A stretch of DNA of 64,000 nt. Source: Yersinia enterocolitica. Lineage in GTDB: Bacteria > Pseudomonadota > Gammaproteobacteria > Enterobacterales > Enterobacteriaceae. Shown one piece after another: positions 1 to 8,582 of the stretch (position 1 is its first letter; the number at the start of each line of letters is the position of its first letter). Under the pieces are notes generated by a model. That model searched no databases. It saw only the letters and a list, made by a program, of their open reading frames with translations, and had not been told where the DNA came from. Position numbers and translations under genes: made by a program. The stretch spans positions 310,001 to 374,000 of the forward strand of contig NBTC02000002.1 in the NCBI GenBank assembly GCA_002082245.2, given 5' to 3'.

Positions 1-1437
1 GCCAGAGATAAGCATCTGTCCACCGACCGCGCCCAAGCTGCTATTAATACCGCCACCTGCACTTAATCCGACGCCAGCCATAAAGACCATTAACCCGAAC
101 TCTTTCACCATATTCAACGCACCTTGCGGGATATAGCCAAAAGTAGGGTGGTTAGCACGTAAAAATCCGAGCATGATGCCAGCCATTAATAGGCCGGCAG
201 CATTACCAATGCCGAAACTGAAATTACTGAATTGGAAGGTAATTAAACCAATCATCAATCCGAGAATAAAGAAGGCACAGAAAGCCAGCAGGTCGGTGAC
301 CTGACTGTGAATAGAGATAAAGCCAATTTTTTCTGCCACGCTTTTAACGCGCCGTGCATCACCGCTGACTTGCAGTACGTCGCCTTTATTCAATACTACG
401 TTGTCATCAATCGGCATTTCAATTTGGCTGCGGATCACCCGGTTTAGGAAACAGCCGTGGTCAGTCAATTTTAAGTGGCTGAGTCGCTTTCCAACAGCAT
501 TGCTATTTTTAACCACAATTTCTTCGGTAACAATGCGCATGTCCAGCAGGTCACGGTCGAAAACTTCTTTACCGTTACGAAAACTGGGATCAAGACGGGA
601 GTGAGCGTCAGGGTAACCGACCAGTGAAATCTCGTCTCCCACTTGCAGCACCGCATCACCATCTGGGTTGGCTAAAATACCATTGCGGCGAATACGCTCA
701 ATATAACAACCCGTCTGGCGGTAAATACCTAATTCACGTAGATTTTTACCATCTGCCCATGCCACCAGTTCCGGGCCAACCCGGTAAGCGCGAATGACAG
801 GCAAATAGACCTTACGCTGGCTATCGGTATCCAGACCGCGCTCCCGAGCAATCTGCTGAGCACTGGTCGGTAAGTCCTGGTGTTGGAGTTTGGGCAAATA
901 ACGTGCGCCCAAAATCAGGCTCACCAGCCCGATAAGATAGGTTAGGGCGTACCCGAGGCTCAGATTATCCTGCGCGTGTTGCAACGCCGGGTTATTGGCG
1001 ATGGTATGGCGCAACGTATCACCTGCACCGACCAAAACCGGTGTGGAGGTCATGGAGCCTGCCAGCATCCCGGCAGTAAGGCCAATATCCCAGCCAAATA
1101 ATTTACCCAGCCCCAACGCCAGAATCATTGCGCTACTTACCATGACCAGAGCGAGCATCAGGTAGTTTTTACCGTCGCGGAAAAATATAGAGAAAAAGTT
1201 TGGACCGGCTTCAACACCGACACAAAAAATAAATAGCATAAAGCCCAGATTCAGCGCTTCAGTATTGATGGTAAAGTGCTGTTGCCCAAGCAACAGTGAT
1301 ACCACCAACACACCAATAGCATTACCTAATTGAATAGGGCCGAGTCGCAGTTTACCCAGGCACAACCCCAAGGCTAAAACTACGAATAACAGCAAGATGT
1401 AATTGCCGTTTAACAGATTTGCGACGTTTATATTCAC
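1..1437 (-). CDS. ybjL: YbjL-type putative membrane transporter, C-terminal end outside the window
   Basis: The reverse strand is open from a GTG at 1437 to the window edge, giving 479 codons. The E. coli protein has about 561 residues, so roughly 80 C-terminal residues are missing. The first residues, [13 protein letters not shown], lead into hydrophobic segments. A soluble stretch in the middle fits the two TrkA-C (RCK-C) domains of the AspT/YidE/YbjL exchanger family, and hydrophobic segments rich in glycine follow ([20 protein letters not shown] near the window edge). The family includes aspartate:alanine antiporters, but the substrate of YbjL is unknown. The position next to grxA matches E. 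coli. The GTG start was chosen by alignment with the E. coli N-terminus. Confidence 0.88.
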   Translation of the reverse strand, partial: MNINVANLLNGNYILLLFVVLALGLCLGKLRLGPIQLGNAIGVLVVSLLLGQQHFTINTEALNLGFMLFIFCVGVEAGPNFFSIFFRDGKNYLMLALVMVSSAMILALGLGKLFGWDIGLTAGMLAGSMTSTPVLVGAGDTLRHTIANNPALQHAQDNLSLGYALTYLIGLVSLILGARYLPKLQHQDLPTSAQQIARERGLDTDSQRKVYLPVIRAYRVGPELVAWADGKNLRELGIYRQTGCYIERIRRNGILANPDGDAVLQVGDEISLVGYPDAHSRLDPSFRNGKEVFDRDLLDMRIVTEEIVVKNSNAVGKRLSHLKLTDHGCFLNRVIRSQIEMPIDDNVVLNKGDVLQVSGDARRVKSVAEKIGFISIHSQVTDLLAFCAFFILGLMIGLITFQFSNFSFGIGNAAGLLMAGIMLGFLRANHPTFGYIPQGALNMVKEFGLMVFMAGVGLSAGGGINSSLGAVGGQMLISG

Positions 1438-1814
1438 GAGTATGACTTTCTATTTAGCTCGAATGACCACGATGTATACGCTCTTGGTTTAAAGGTAGAA
1501 GGGGCATTTCTTTAAACTCAGAATATTTATCGCTAAACAGCACATAAAGGCAGGCGATAGTGGGAGTTATTCTAATCTGTCTGCTGCGAGACAGCCAGTA
1601 ATAAGCAGGAAGTTTGGTCTCGCTAGAAGGATATGCTTTGTTACCAATTATAGATGGGCTTATATGTTGTTTGTAGGTCGCTTCGTCTGGTTTCCTGAGG
1701 CGGTTTTTACTGTGTGGTACTAGAGTCCCAGCAATAAAAAAAGGGCGCTAAGCACCCTTTTTCGAATAAAACCAAATAATATTGGCGAGGAAACGCTCTG
1801 TGCGGCTGACCAGA
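1438..1814. other. Intergenic region between ybjL and grxA
   Basis: This gap should hold the ybjL promoter and the 3' end of the grxA transcript. The clear element is the terminator at 1735-1762. A stretch of 97 codons on the reverse strand (1457-1747) is free of stops but has no usable start near its beginning and runs into the terminator. I do not call it a gene. E. coli ybjM, which lies in this area, was not found. Confidence 0.4.
1735..1762 (-). terminator. Rho-independent terminator of grxA
   Basis: On the reverse strand a GGGTGC-TTA-GCGCCC hairpin, with one G-U pair, is followed by seven T. A run of five T lies on the other side, so weak activity in the forward direction is possible. 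Confidence 0.7.
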
Positions 1815-2078
1815 TTACTGGAATAGGCTCAGATTTTCTTTAGCGTATGCTTCAAAATCTGTGCAACCGCCAATGTGTTTCTCATCAATGAAGATTTGCG
1901 GTACGGTTTCTACCGGTTTGCCGACGGTTTTTTCCAAATCAGCTTTGGTGATACCTTCCGCATGAATATCGATGTAACGGAATTTAAAATCGTCGCGTTC
2001 AGTTTCCAGTTTTTCTGCCAGTTCTTTAGCACGGACACAATAAGGACATCCAGGACGCCCGAAAATCACAGCAAACAT
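1815..2078 (-). CDS. grxA: Glutaredoxin 1
   Basis: This 87-residue cytoplasmic thiol-disulfide oxidoreductase is reduced by glutathione. It supplies electrons to ribonucleotide reductase and repairs oxidised thiols. The active-site CPYC is at residues 11-14. The TVP cis-proline loop and the GG-C-D glutathione-binding region follow in the order expected for the family. The length equals that of typical GrxA (85-87). An AAGGAG ribosome site lies just upstream of the ATG. The gene is divergent from ybjC, as in E. coli, where OxyR activates grxA. I looked for a four-part OxyR site in the intergenic region and did not find a convincing one. Confidence 0.96.
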   Translation of the reverse strand: MFAVIFGRPGCPYCVRAKELAEKLETERDDFKFRYIDIHAEGITKADLEKTVGKPVETVPQIFIDEKHIGGCTDFEAYAKENLSLFQ

Positions 2079-2352
2079 GTAAAACTCCTTAATTAAATTG
2101 AGCTATCCCCGCCATTTCTCAAACAGGGGTAATCACTTCGCCAACAGCTCTTTCTATCTTCAACTGTTAAATGACTTCTAGCGCATTACTCACTCTTACT
2201 GCGGTCTACTATGCCCTTTGACGCGGTGAAAAAAAAGCAGGATTTGCCTGTTAGTTTGATTAATCGTACCTATTTGCTTATCGGTACTGTTACAAGTTGT
2301 GGGGATTCAATACACTGTATAAACGCTTATGCAGAGCCTATCGGAGGTAAAG

Positions 2353-2673
2353 ATGCGCTCGTTAGGAGATATGCCCCGCATTGTGATTATTTCAGAAGTG
2401 CTGGGGATGCTGTTACTGGTTGTTGCCTACCTAAGTATTAATGGCTACTTGTCATTATCTGGTTCAATGGGAACACCAGCTGTCGCCATTATTATGATTT
2501 TTGTCGGGATTGGCCTGATGCTCCCTGCCGCTGCGTGTATTGTTTGGCGCGTAGCGAGTGGTTTTGGCCCACTATTAGGTAGCGCCGATAGAATATCAAG
2601 GCCGCCATCCAACAAAGAATCAGAGGCAGAGCAGAGCAAAAAGGATAATAAACCCGATCAGGATAATGACTGA
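2353..2673 (+). CDS. ybjC: YbjC family small membrane protein (DUF1418)
   Basis: The protein has 106 residues from the ATG at 2353. That start was chosen because GGAGG lies 5-6 bases before it; an upstream in-frame start at 2329 lacks such a site. Two hydrophobic segments (about residues 8-30 and 40-65) are followed by a hydrophilic tail rich in lysine, glutamate and aspartate. The LMLPAA motif in the second segment is shared with E. coli YbjC. Function is unknown. In E. coli ybjC begins an OxyR/SoxRS-associated cluster with nfsA and rimK. Here neither gene follows. Confidence 0.85.
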   Translation: MRSLGDMPRIVIISEVLGMLLLVVAYLSINGYLSLSGSMGTPAVAIIMIFVGIGLMLPAAACIVWRVASGFGPLLGSADRISRPPSNKESEAEQSKKDNKPDQDND

Positions 2674-2780
2674 GTCTTTATAAGGGCATTAAATTTGTCG
2701 GTATTGATCATAGCACTGTCGGTTAATATTCCGTAAGCTATGCCACTTTTCGTCTTATGAGAATCGTGAGGTAGGTAGTT

Positions 2781-3266
2781 ATGGATTCACTCATCGTCCC
2801 GGATTTAGCCTTATTACGGCGTTGGCTGGATCAACTCGGTATCTCATTTTTTGAGTGCGACTCCTGTCAGGCGCTGCATTTGCCGCATATGCAGAACTTT
2901 GAGGGCGTGTTTGATGCCAAAGTTGATTTGGTTGATAACATCATCTTGTTCTCGGCGCTGGCTGAAGTCAGGCCGACGGCCCTTATCCCGTTAGTCGCGG
3001 ATCTGAGTCAAATAAATGCCAGCTCGCTGACGGTTAAAGCCTTTATCGATATTCAGGATGATAATTTGCCGAAATTGATTGTCTGCCAGTCACTGACGGT
3101 AGAAGTGGGTGTCACATTTGCTCAATTTGGCTATTTTATGCAGCAGTGTGAAGAGCAGATTTCGATGATCATTCTGGAAGCGCGTGCCAATGATTTACTG
3201 TTTATTGGCAACAGTGACGACGATGAATCGCTACAGACGGCGACGGCTTATCCGGTTATCCACTAA
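2781..3266 (+). CDS. ybjN: YbjN, type III secretion chaperone-like regulator
   Basis: This 161-residue soluble protein matches E. coli YbjN along its length. Shared segments include SFFECDSCQALHLPHMQNF near residue 25 and KAFIDIQDDNLPKL near residue 95. The family has the fold of type III secretion chaperones. In E. coli its overexpression affects motility, biofilm and stress tolerance, but no biochemical activity is established. The gene follows ybjC after 107 bp, where E. coli has nfsA and rimK. Confidence 0.9.
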   Translation: MDSLIVPDLALLRRWLDQLGISFFECDSCQALHLPHMQNFEGVFDAKVDLVDNIILFSALAEVRPTALIPLVADLSQINASSLTVKAFIDIQDDNLPKLIVCQSLTVEVGVTFAQFGYFMQQCEEQISMIILEARANDLLFIGNSDDDESLQTATAYPVIH

Positions 3267-3671
3267 TATCCCTTCATTAAATGTGCCGCTGATAGCGGTG
3301 GCACACTGTTATTTCCCCTGTAAACCATAAGATATTCTGCTTTTTACCCTACTTTGCCAGATATTTATCGCCGTTTATGCCATTAGTGGCGCATTACATA
3401 GATAGAATGTGCATAAAAAATCGATAAAAGGCGTTTTTTACCCTAGAGTATGGTACGGATTGCCAAGTGCGGTTATGCTGCTGTTTCTGCAAAGGGCATA
3501 ATATTCCTCCGCCTAAACAGTGATTATTCTTACTAGGTGAATAATCACTCACCGTGCATAGTCATGCATCTGGTGCAGGTGGCAATAGCACTCGGCAGGG
3601 CAAAGGTGTTGTATCCTAGCGGATACAAATTTAGCGCACGACTTCACCCCCTATTCTGGAGGAGTTAACGG
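3267..3671. promoter_or_regulatory. potF upstream regulatory region with two palindromes
   Basis: The 405 bp between ybjN and potF have no gene. Besides the hairpin after ybjN they hold an 11-bp perfect inverted repeat with a 9-base loop (3519-3529 and 3539-3549) and an 8-bp perfect inverted repeat TTGTATCC-TAGC-GGATACAA at 3609-3628. The second ends 43 bases before the potF ATG, a normal operator position. No regulator could be assigned from sequence. A GGAGGAG ribosome site precedes potF. Confidence 0.5.
3282..3305 (+). terminator. Hairpin after ybjN, possible terminator
   Basis: CCGCT-GAT-AGCGG is extended by TGTG/CACA around a three-base bulge. The sequence CTGTTATTT follows, so the U-tract is poor. 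Weak evidence. Confidence 0.35.
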
Positions 3672-4781
3672 ATGTTCACCCATCGTAAAAAGTGGTTATC
3701 GGGTGTTGCTGCTGGCTTATTAATGGCCGCGTCCGTCTCAGCATCTGCTGAGGAAAAAACACTGCACGTTTACAACTGGTCCGATTATATCGCACCCGAT
3801 ACGCTGGCTAATTTCCAAAAGGAAACCGGCATTAAGGTTGTCTATGATGTGTTTGACTCCAACGAGGTGTTGGAAGGTAAGTTGATGGCCGGGAGTACCG
3901 GGTTTGATTTAGTGGTGCCATCAGCTAGTTTCCTTGAGCGCCAATTGTCTGCGGGTGTCTTTAAGCCGTTAGATAAAAGTAAGCTACCTAATTATAAAAA
4001 TCTCGATCCTGAGTTGTTGGCGCTGGTCAGCAAACACGACCCAGAAAATAAATATGCTATTCCTTATTTGTGGGCGACAACAGGTATCGGCTATAACGTC
4101 GAGAAAGTGAAAGCTGCTCTGGGGAAAGATGCGCCAGTAAACAGTTGGGATCTGGTACTGAAACCTGAAAATCTTGAGAAGTTGAAAAGTTGCGGTGTCT
4201 CTTTCCTGGATGCACCAAGTGAGATCTTTGCAACTGTACTCAATTACTTAGGTAAAGACCCAAACAGTATTCAGGCGACCGACTACACCGGTCCTGCCAC
4301 TGAATTGTTGCTGAAACTGCGGCCGAACATCCGTTACTTCCACTCTTCACAATATATTAATGATCTGGCAAATGGTGACATCTGCGTCGCTGTCGGTTGG
4401 GCCGGTGACATCATGCAGGCGTCTAATCGGGCCAAAGAAGCGAAAAATGGCGTGAATGTGGCCTACAGCATTCCGAAGGAAGGCGCATTAGCGTTCTTTG
4501 ATGTGTTTGCGATGCCATCTGATGCTAAAAATCAGGATGAAGCCTATCAGTTCCTGAATTACCTGATGCGCCCTGATGTGATTGCTAATATCAGTAATCA
4601 TGTGTTCTATGCCAACGCCAACAAAGCGGCAACGCCATTGGTAAATGCAGAAGTACGTGATAACCCTGGTATTTATCCGCCAGCGGATGTGCGCGCCAAA
4701 ATGTTCACGCTGAAAGTACAAGACCCGAAAATTGATCGTGTGATCACCCGGGCTTGGACAAAAGTGAAAAGTGGTAAATAA
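3672..4781 (+). CDS. potF: Putrescine-binding periplasmic protein PotF
   Basis: This 369-residue substrate-binding protein belongs to the putrescine ABC importer PotFGHI. Residues 1-26 form a Sec signal peptide with an A-S-A cleavage region. The mature protein starts with the LHVYNWSDYIAPDTLANF block typical of PotF/PotD proteins, whose Trp-Ser-Asp residues line the polyamine pocket. Later family blocks are GFDLVVPSASFLERQ and VGWAGDIMQA. It would capture putrescine in the periplasm and deliver it to PotH/PotI. It is the first gene of potFGHI and is followed by 166 bp containing a hairpin. Confidence 0.96.
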   Translation: MFTHRKKWLSGVAAGLLMAASVSASAEEKTLHVYNWSDYIAPDTLANFQKETGIKVVYDVFDSNEVLEGKLMAGSTGFDLVVPSASFLERQLSAGVFKPLDKSKLPNYKNLDPELLALVSKHDPENKYAIPYLWATTGIGYNVEKVKAALGKDAPVNSWDLVLKPENLEKLKSCGVSFLDAPSEIFATVLNYLGKDPNSIQATDYTGPATELLLKLRPNIRYFHSSQYINDLANGDICVAVGWAGDIMQASNRAKEAKNGVNVAYSIPKEGALAFFDVFAMPSDAKNQDEAYQFLNYLMRPDVIANISNHVFYANANKAATPLVNAEVRDNPGIYPPADVRAKMFTLKVQDPKIDRVITRAWTKVKSGK

Positions 4782-4893
4782 CCCATTGGTGTGAATCAGT
4801 AGCTTGCGCTCAACGCGTGGCTGATATCACATTGATGGAAAGTGAAATGAACGAGGGTAGGGGCAGGGAGTTTATCTTCCTGTTCCTGTTTTT

Positions 4894-4912
4894 TATTGTG
4901 CCGCACCTTAAA
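4894..4912 (+). other. Hairpin between potF and potG
   Basis: A GCCGCA-CCTTAAA-TGCGGC stem-loop lies between potF and potG, with only short T runs after it. Such hairpins after binding-protein genes often protect the upstream mRNA and let the binding protein be made in excess over the membrane subunits. That role is inferred here. Limits are accurate to a few bases. Confidence 0.4.
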
Positions 4913-4947
4913 TGCGGCCTGTTCTGCTTTTACGGAGAGCACGCTGA

Positions 4948-6081
4948 GTGAATGATGTAATTCCCCGCCCGCAGCCAAAATCCCAGAAGGTGTTTACACC
5001 CTTGTTGGAGATCCGCAACTTAACCAAGTCATTTGATGGTCAGGCCGCGGTAGATGACGTCAATCTGACTATCTACAAAGGTGAGATTTTTGCGCTGTTA
5101 GGGGCTTCAGGCTGTGGTAAATCCACCCTGTTGCGGATGCTGGCCGGTTTTGAGCAGCCGACTCAGGGGCAGATAGTGCTCGATGGGCAGGACTTGTCTC
5201 ATGTGCCGCCGTATCAGCGCCCGATCAATATGATGTTCCAGTCTTATGCGTTATTTCCCCATATGACGGTTGAGCAAAATATCGCGTTTGGCTTGAAGCA
5301 AGACAAGTTACCTGCTGATGAGATCAAAAGCCGCGTCGCAGAGATGCTGACATTGGTGCACATGCAAGAGTTTGCTAAGCGTAAACCACACCAACTCTCT
5401 GGCGGGCAGCGTCAGCGCGTGGCTCTGGCCCGTAGCTTGGCCAAACGGCCAAAACTGCTGTTGCTGGATGAACCCATGGGGGCGTTGGATAAAAAGCTGC
5501 GTGATCGGATGCAACTGGAAGTGGTTGATATCCTGGAGCGGGTGGGGGCGACCTGTGTGATGGTTACCCATGACCAGGAAGAAGCGATGACGATGGCCGG
5601 GCGCATCGCCATTATGAACCGTGGCAAGTTTGTGCAAATTGGCGAACCGGAAGAGATTTATGAACATCCGAACAGTAGATTCAGCGCTGAATTTATCGGC
5701 TCGGTGAATGTATTTGAGGGAGTACTAAAAGAGCGGCTGGATGATGCATTGGTGATTGACAGCCCCGGTCTGCGCCATCCATTGAAAGTGGATTCTGATG
5801 CCTCGGTGGTAGACGGTGTCCCGGTATTTGTGGCTCTGCGCCCGGAAAAAGTGATGTTGTGTGAACAAGTGCCAGAAGATGGCTGCAACTTCGCGGTCGG
5901 TGAAGTGGTACACATTGCTTATCTGGGGGATTTATCCATTTATCATGTGAAGTTACACAGCGGGCAGATGCTGAGTGCACAGCTACAAAATGGTCATCGC
6001 TACCGTAAAGGGATGCCAACATGGGGCGATGAAGTGCAATTATGTTGGGATGCTGACAGTTGCGTGGTTTTGGGTAATTAA
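4948..6081 (+). CDS. potG: Putrescine ABC transporter ATPase PotG
   Basis: This 377-residue ATPase powers putrescine import through PotH/PotI. The nucleotide-binding domain has Walker A GASGCGKST at residues 52-60, the signature LSGGQ at 150-154 and Walker B LLLLDE at 170-175, followed by the switch histidine in MVTHDQEEA. The C-terminal third (about 280-377) is the TOBE-type regulatory domain. The start is a GTG at 4948 with GGAGAG upstream, chosen because it reproduces the E. coli N-terminus (MNDxIPRPQ). potH follows after 21 bp. Confidence 0.96.
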   Translation: MNDVIPRPQPKSQKVFTPLLEIRNLTKSFDGQAAVDDVNLTIYKGEIFALLGASGCGKSTLLRMLAGFEQPTQGQIVLDGQDLSHVPPYQRPINMMFQSYALFPHMTVEQNIAFGLKQDKLPADEIKSRVAEMLTLVHMQEFAKRKPHQLSGGQRQRVALARSLAKRPKLLLLDEPMGALDKKLRDRMQLEVVDILERVGATCVMVTHDQEEAMTMAGRIAIMNRGKFVQIGEPEEIYEHPNSRFSAEFIGSVNVFEGVLKERLDDALVIDSPGLRHPLKVDSDASVVDGVPVFVALRPEKVMLCEQVPEDGCNFAVGEVVHIAYLGDLSIYHVKLHSGQMLSAQLQNGHRYRKGMPTWGDEVQLCWDADSCVVLGN

Positions 6082-6102
6082 GAGCCTTGGGGAGTTAATA
6101 TC

Positions 6103-7068
6103 GTGATGTCTAAATCTACCCGTGGGGCAGCAGAACCACCGACCCGTACTGTCGGGCCGATTAAGGCTTTTGTCCAGCGTTACCAAATGGCGCATGGCCG
6201 TAAACTGGTTATTGCCATGCCTTATTTGTGGCTATTTCTGTTGTTTATGTTGCCGTTCCTGATTGTATTCAAAATCAGTCTGGCCGAGATGGCGCGCGCC
6301 GTACCCCCTTATACCGATCTGGTTACCTGGCTGGACGGCAAGTTGGATATCTCGCTCAATCTTGGTAACTATCTGCAACTGCTCGATGATCCGCTGTATA
6401 TCGATGCTTACCTGCAATCATTGCAAGTGGCTGCGGTGTCGACGCTATGCTGCCTGATTATCGGCTATCCATTGGCTTGGGCGATTGCACACAGTAAATC
6501 ATCCACTCGTAATATCTTATTGCTGTTGGTGATTTTACCTTCATGGACCTCATTCCTCATTCGGGTTTATGCCTGGATGGGTATTCTGAAAAACAATGGA
6601 ATCTTGAATAATTTCCTGATGTGGGCCGGGATTATTGATCAACCGCTGATTATTCTGCACACCAATCTGGCGGTATACATTGGTGTGGTCTATTCCTATC
6701 TGCCATTCATGGTACTGCCAATCTATACTGCGCTGACCCGACTGGATTATTCGTTGGTGGAGGCGGCGCTGGATCTGGGGGCCAAGCCATTTAAGACCTT
6801 TATCAGTGTCATTGTGCCATTGACCAAAGGTGGCATTGTTGCCGGTTCCATGTTGGTGTTTATCCCTGCGGTGGGTGAGTTTGTTATCCCTGAACTGCTC
6901 GGTGGGCCGGACAGCATTATGATTGGTCGTATTTTGTGGCAAGAGTTCTTTAACAATCGCGATTGGCCGGTTGCCTCGGCGGTTGCGACGGTGATGTTAG
7001 TGCTGCTGATTGTGCCGATACTCTGGTTCCACAAGCATCAGAATAAAGAGATAGGAGGCCCGGTATGA
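6103..7068 (+). CDS. potH: Putrescine ABC transporter permease PotH
   Basis: Inner-membrane permease of 321 residues, one of two channel subunits of the putrescine importer. After a basic cytoplasmic N-terminus come about six hydrophobic helices. The coupling-helix EAA motif reads EAALDLGAKPFKTF near residue 225. GTG at 6103 and ATG at 6106 are adjacent candidate starts behind GGGGAG; the choice changes one residue. The stop overlaps the potI start by 4 bp, which implies translational coupling. Confidence 0.95.
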   Translation: MMSKSTRGAAEPPTRTVGPIKAFVQRYQMAHGRKLVIAMPYLWLFLLFMLPFLIVFKISLAEMARAVPPYTDLVTWLDGKLDISLNLGNYLQLLDDPLYIDAYLQSLQVAAVSTLCCLIIGYPLAWAIAHSKSSTRNILLLLVILPSWTSFLIRVYAWMGILKNNGILNNFLMWAGIIDQPLIILHTNLAVYIGVVYSYLPFMVLPIYTALTRLDYSLVEAALDLGAKPFKTFISVIVPLTKGGIVAGSMLVFIPAVGEFVIPELLGGPDSIMIGRILWQEFFNNRDWPVASAVATVMLVLLIVPILWFHKHQNKEIGGPV

Positions 7069-7910
7069 ATAACCTACCGGAAGTACGTTCGGTCTGGCGT
7101 CGGGTGATCCTTATTGTCGGTTATACCTTCTTGTATGCGCCGATGTTGATGCTGGTTATCTACTCATTTAACAGCTCTAAACTGGTAACCGTATGGGCGG
7201 GGTGGTCAACCCGTTGGTATACAGAGCTATTTAATGATTCAGCGATGATATCTGCCGTTGGCCTGAGTCTGACTATTGCCGCCGCCTCCGCCACGATGGC
7301 GGTGGTTCTGGGGACAATAGCCGCGGTGGTGATGGTGCGTTTTGGCCGTTTTCGCGGTTCAACCGGTTTTGCTTTTATGCTGACAGCGCCGTTGGTGATG
7401 CCCGATGTGATTACCGGTTTATCATTGCTACTGCTGTTTGTTGCTATGGGGCATGCTATCGGTTGGCCAGCAGAGCGCGGCATGTTCACCATCTGGCTGG
7501 CGCACGTCACCTTCTGTACTGCCTATGTGACGGTAGTGATAAGTTCTCGTCTGCGTGAGCTGGACCGTTCTATTGAAGAAGCCGCCATGGATTTGGGGGC
7601 CACACCACTGAAAGTGTTCTTCGTGATTACCGTGCCGATGATTGCACCGGCATTAATCTCCGGCTGGTTATTGGCCTTTACTTTATCGCTGGACGATTTA
7701 GTGATTGCCAGCTTTGTTGCCGGCCCAGGGGCGACAACCTTGCCGATGCTGGTCTTTTCTAGTGTGCGGATGGGGGTTAATCCAGAGATTAATGCCCTTG
7801 CCACACTTATCTTGCTGGTGGTTGGGATAATCGGTTTAATCGCGTGGTGGTTTATGTCCCGTTCGGAAAAGCAGCGGTTGCGTGAATTACGAAAAGCTGC
7901 CCGTAGCTGA
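7065..7910 (+). CDS. potI: Putrescine ABC transporter permease PotI
   Basis: Second permease of the putrescine importer, 281 residues with about six transmembrane helices. Its EAA loop is EEAAMDLGATPLKVF near residue 177. It pairs with PotH to form the channel and contacts PotG. The ATG overlaps the potH stop (ATGA) and a GGAGG site lies inside the end of potH. The gene closes the operon and a strong hairpin follows. Confidence 0.95.
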   Translation: MNNLPEVRSVWRRVILIVGYTFLYAPMLMLVIYSFNSSKLVTVWAGWSTRWYTELFNDSAMISAVGLSLTIAAASATMAVVLGTIAAVVMVRFGRFRGSTGFAFMLTAPLVMPDVITGLSLLLLFVAMGHAIGWPAERGMFTIWLAHVTFCTAYVTVVISSRLRELDRSIEEAAMDLGATPLKVFFVITVPMIAPALISGWLLAFTLSLDDLVIASFVAGPGATTLPMLVFSSVRMGVNPEINALATLILLVVGIIGLIAWWFMSRSEKQRLRELRKAARS

Positions 7911-7943
7911 TTGCCGTTAAAACTGTTAGGCTTCATTCTGCTT

Positions 7944-7967
7944 TAACGCCGCTGACCAGCGGCGTTA
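7944..7967 (+). terminator. Hairpin terminator after potFGHI
   Basis: A 10-bp perfect GC-rich stem (TAACGCCGCT/AGCGGCGTTA) with loop GACC lies 34 bp after the potI stop. Only TTG follows, so the U-tract is weak and some read-through into ybjO is possible. Confidence 0.5.
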
Positions 7968-8021
7968 TTGTCAGGGATAACATTAGGTTGCAGCAACCGG
8001 ACTGAGGGCAGATAGGGCGAC

Positions 8022-8492
8022 ATGAGAAAACTATTTTCATCCTTAGCATTTTCATCCTCTGCAACGACGCCAGTACCGGTCCTCATCGCCGGTACTGCCA
8101 TTATTGCTACCCGTATCCTCGGCGTATTATTATTGGTTGCGACTCTGGGGTGGGTGGGTACCGGTGAATTTATCAGTGAAAGTCTGCAAAGCTGGGATTT
8201 TGGCCTGATCTTCTTGGCCAGTGTGGTGCTATTGCTGTTAGAGATTGTCTGCGGCGCTGCGGTGTGTTATCGCAAGAACTGGGCGCGTTGGTGCTATTTG
8301 GCGTGTCAGATTATCGCGAGTGTTTATTTGTTGATGGTATCACTGGACTGGTTGTATTTAGATGTTTTTCGGGTTGAAGGTGATACCGGCAGCGAAATTC
8401 TACATAGCCTACTGTTACAGAAGATCCCTGATGTGGTGATTATCGGTTTGCTGTTTTTCCCCTGGTACCGCTATTTCCCTCAGTCAAAATGA
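8022..8492 (+). CDS. ybjO: YbjO, four-helix inner membrane protein (DUF2593)
   Basis: A 156-residue protein with four hydrophobic segments (about residues 20-45, 62-85, 92-112 and 128-148) and short loops, including a conserved-looking CYRKNWARWCYL block between the second and third. Length, topology and position between potI and rlmC match E. coli YbjO. Function is unknown. Its location behind the putrescine operon hints at read-through expression, but the hairpin at 7944 would reduce it. Confidence 0.8.
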   Translation: MRKLFSSLAFSSSATTPVPVLIAGTAIIATRILGVLLLVATLGWVGTGEFISESLQSWDFGLIFLASVVLLLLEIVCGAAVCYRKNWARWCYLACQIIASVYLLMVSLDWLYLDVFRVEGDTGSEILHSLLLQKIPDVVIIGLLFFPWYRYFPQSK

Positions 8493-8582
8493 GTGTTTAG
8501 CGCGGCACAATGCTACAATTCGCCTCATCAACAGCCTCGGCTGCAAATTATTCAACTTCTCAGATTATAACGGTCAATATTA

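Noticed and set aside
1454..1750. 97-codon stop-free stretch on the reverse strand between ybjL and grxA
   Set aside because: It has no ATG, GTG or TTG near its beginning, runs into the grxA terminator and is within chance expectation for a gap of this size. Not recognised as any protein, and not E. coli YbjM.
2101..2136. TATCCCC start resembling an ERIC terminus upstream of grxA
   Set aside because: Only about 30 bp resemble the ERIC arm and no core or second end follows. Too weak to call.
2230..2330. Possible OxyR site between grxA and ybjC
   Set aside because: Tetranucleotides such as CCTAT and TATCG are present but not with the required regular spacing of four elements.
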